Shown piece by piece: positions 63,869 through 64,000 of a DNA stretch of 64,000 bases. The first letter of the stretch is position 1; every line of letters starts with the position of its first letter. The stretch is from Chitinophagales bacterium (GTDB lineage: Bacteria; Bacteroidota; Bacteroidia; Chitinophagales; Chitinophagaceae), in the NCBI GenBank assembly GCA_013298665.1, contig JAAFIK010000008.1:27477-91476 (forward strand), in the 5' to 3' direction. The notes under the pieces were generated by a model, which was not told the origin of the DNA, searched no databases, and saw nothing but the letters and a program-made list of their open reading frames with translations. The translations under genes and the position numbers were made by a program.

Positions 63869-64000
63869 TTATTTTAACAGACGTTGCAGCGGAGTATTAT
63901 CCGTTGTTTTCGATCCGCCATTGCCATTGTTGTTGTCATTGTTGCCTGCGATGATTTCACCGAGCAGGGTTCCCAGAAAGCAGCCGATCATGACATAGGG
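63869..64000 (-). CDS. Partial gene, short hydrophobic and Asn/Gly-rich protein
   Basis: The minus-strand frame is open from the window end to a stop at 63869, encoding 43 visible residues: a hydrophobic stretch (YVMIGCFLGTLLGEIIAG) and an Asn/Gly-rich tail (NNDNNNGNGGSK) ending LQRLLK. A Met is visible, but the true start may be outside. It ends 8 bases before the next gene's start. Function unknown. Confidence 0.5.
   Translation of the reverse strand, partial: PYVMIGCFLGTLLGEIIAGNNDNNNGNGGSKTTDNTPLQRLLK

Larger units (their letters stand above)
54038..64000. mobile_element. Left part of an integrative element at tRNA-Arg
   Basis: All genes after the tRNA run on the minus strand, starting with the serine recombinase at the tRNA edge, and are typical of Bacteroidota integrative elements. 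The right end and its matching att site are outside the window. No tra genes are visible yet, so whether it is conjugative, mobilisable or phage-derived is open. Confidence 0.75.

Overview
The window is chromosomal DNA from a member of the Bacteroidota, most likely of the Chitinophagaceae or a close relative. This rests on type IX secretion sorting tails (the PQQ-type sugar dehydrogenase and the lectin/PKD protein), a GLPGLI-family protein, a beta-propeller sensor kinase paired with a LytTR regulator, a YceI/DUF5777/cytochrome c lipoprotein set, promoters of the TAnnTTTG type, and a methionine synthase split in two genes. Species cannot be read from the sequence.

Region 1 (1-20590, all plus strand) is most of a non-ribosomal peptide gene cluster whose start lies upstream. 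It holds the end of an NRPS (A-PCP-C-PCP-TE, the last module lacking its own A domain), a KAS III-like enzyme with an altered triad, a free carrier protein, a free adenylation enzyme, an atypical P450, and then four genes that together match the known N-N bond-forming (hydrazine synthetase) logic: amino acid N-hydroxylase, cupin, methionyl-tRNA synthetase-like enzyme and FAD-dependent amine oxidase. Accessory genes follow: a periplasmic-binding-protein fold without signal peptide, a second cupin, a GNAT, a DJ-1/PfpI protein, a cyclic-peptide-type ABC exporter, a type II thioesterase, a Sfp-type phosphopantetheinyl transferase and a penicillin-acylase-family hydrolase. The proposal is a hydrazine- or other N-N-containing peptide, built in the cytosol, exported, and trimmed by the acylase outside the inner membrane. 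This is the most interesting system in the window.

Region 2 (20811-30764) encodes secreted and surface proteins: a T9SS sugar dehydrogenase, a T9SS lectin/PKD adhesin, a TonB-receptor-like barrel with a GLPGLI protein, and a small locus of two cysteine-rich peptides flanking an XRE regulator. One peptide has a double-glycine leader and a six-cysteine spacing that fits a cystine-knot pattern.

Region 3 (30946-53914) is mostly ordinary chromosome: split MetH, a two-component system, a YceI/cytochrome operon (with a 111-bp tandem duplication at its promoter end), RecR, an Ig-like lipoprotein, diaminopropionate ammonia-lyase, a UvrD-like helicase-nuclease, a protealysin-type M4 protease next to its probable inhibitor emfourin, and a GT25 glycosyltransferase.

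Region 4 (54004-64000) begins with tRNA-Arg(CCT). A large serine recombinase runs antisense into the tRNA, and behind it, all on the minus strand, come an ATPase, a giant RadC-like/DNA methylase/Strawberry-notch helicase protein and two unknown proteins. This is the left end of an integrated mobile element that continues past the window. I saw no CRISPR array, rRNA or IS element. No stretch without a gene exceeds about 300 bases.
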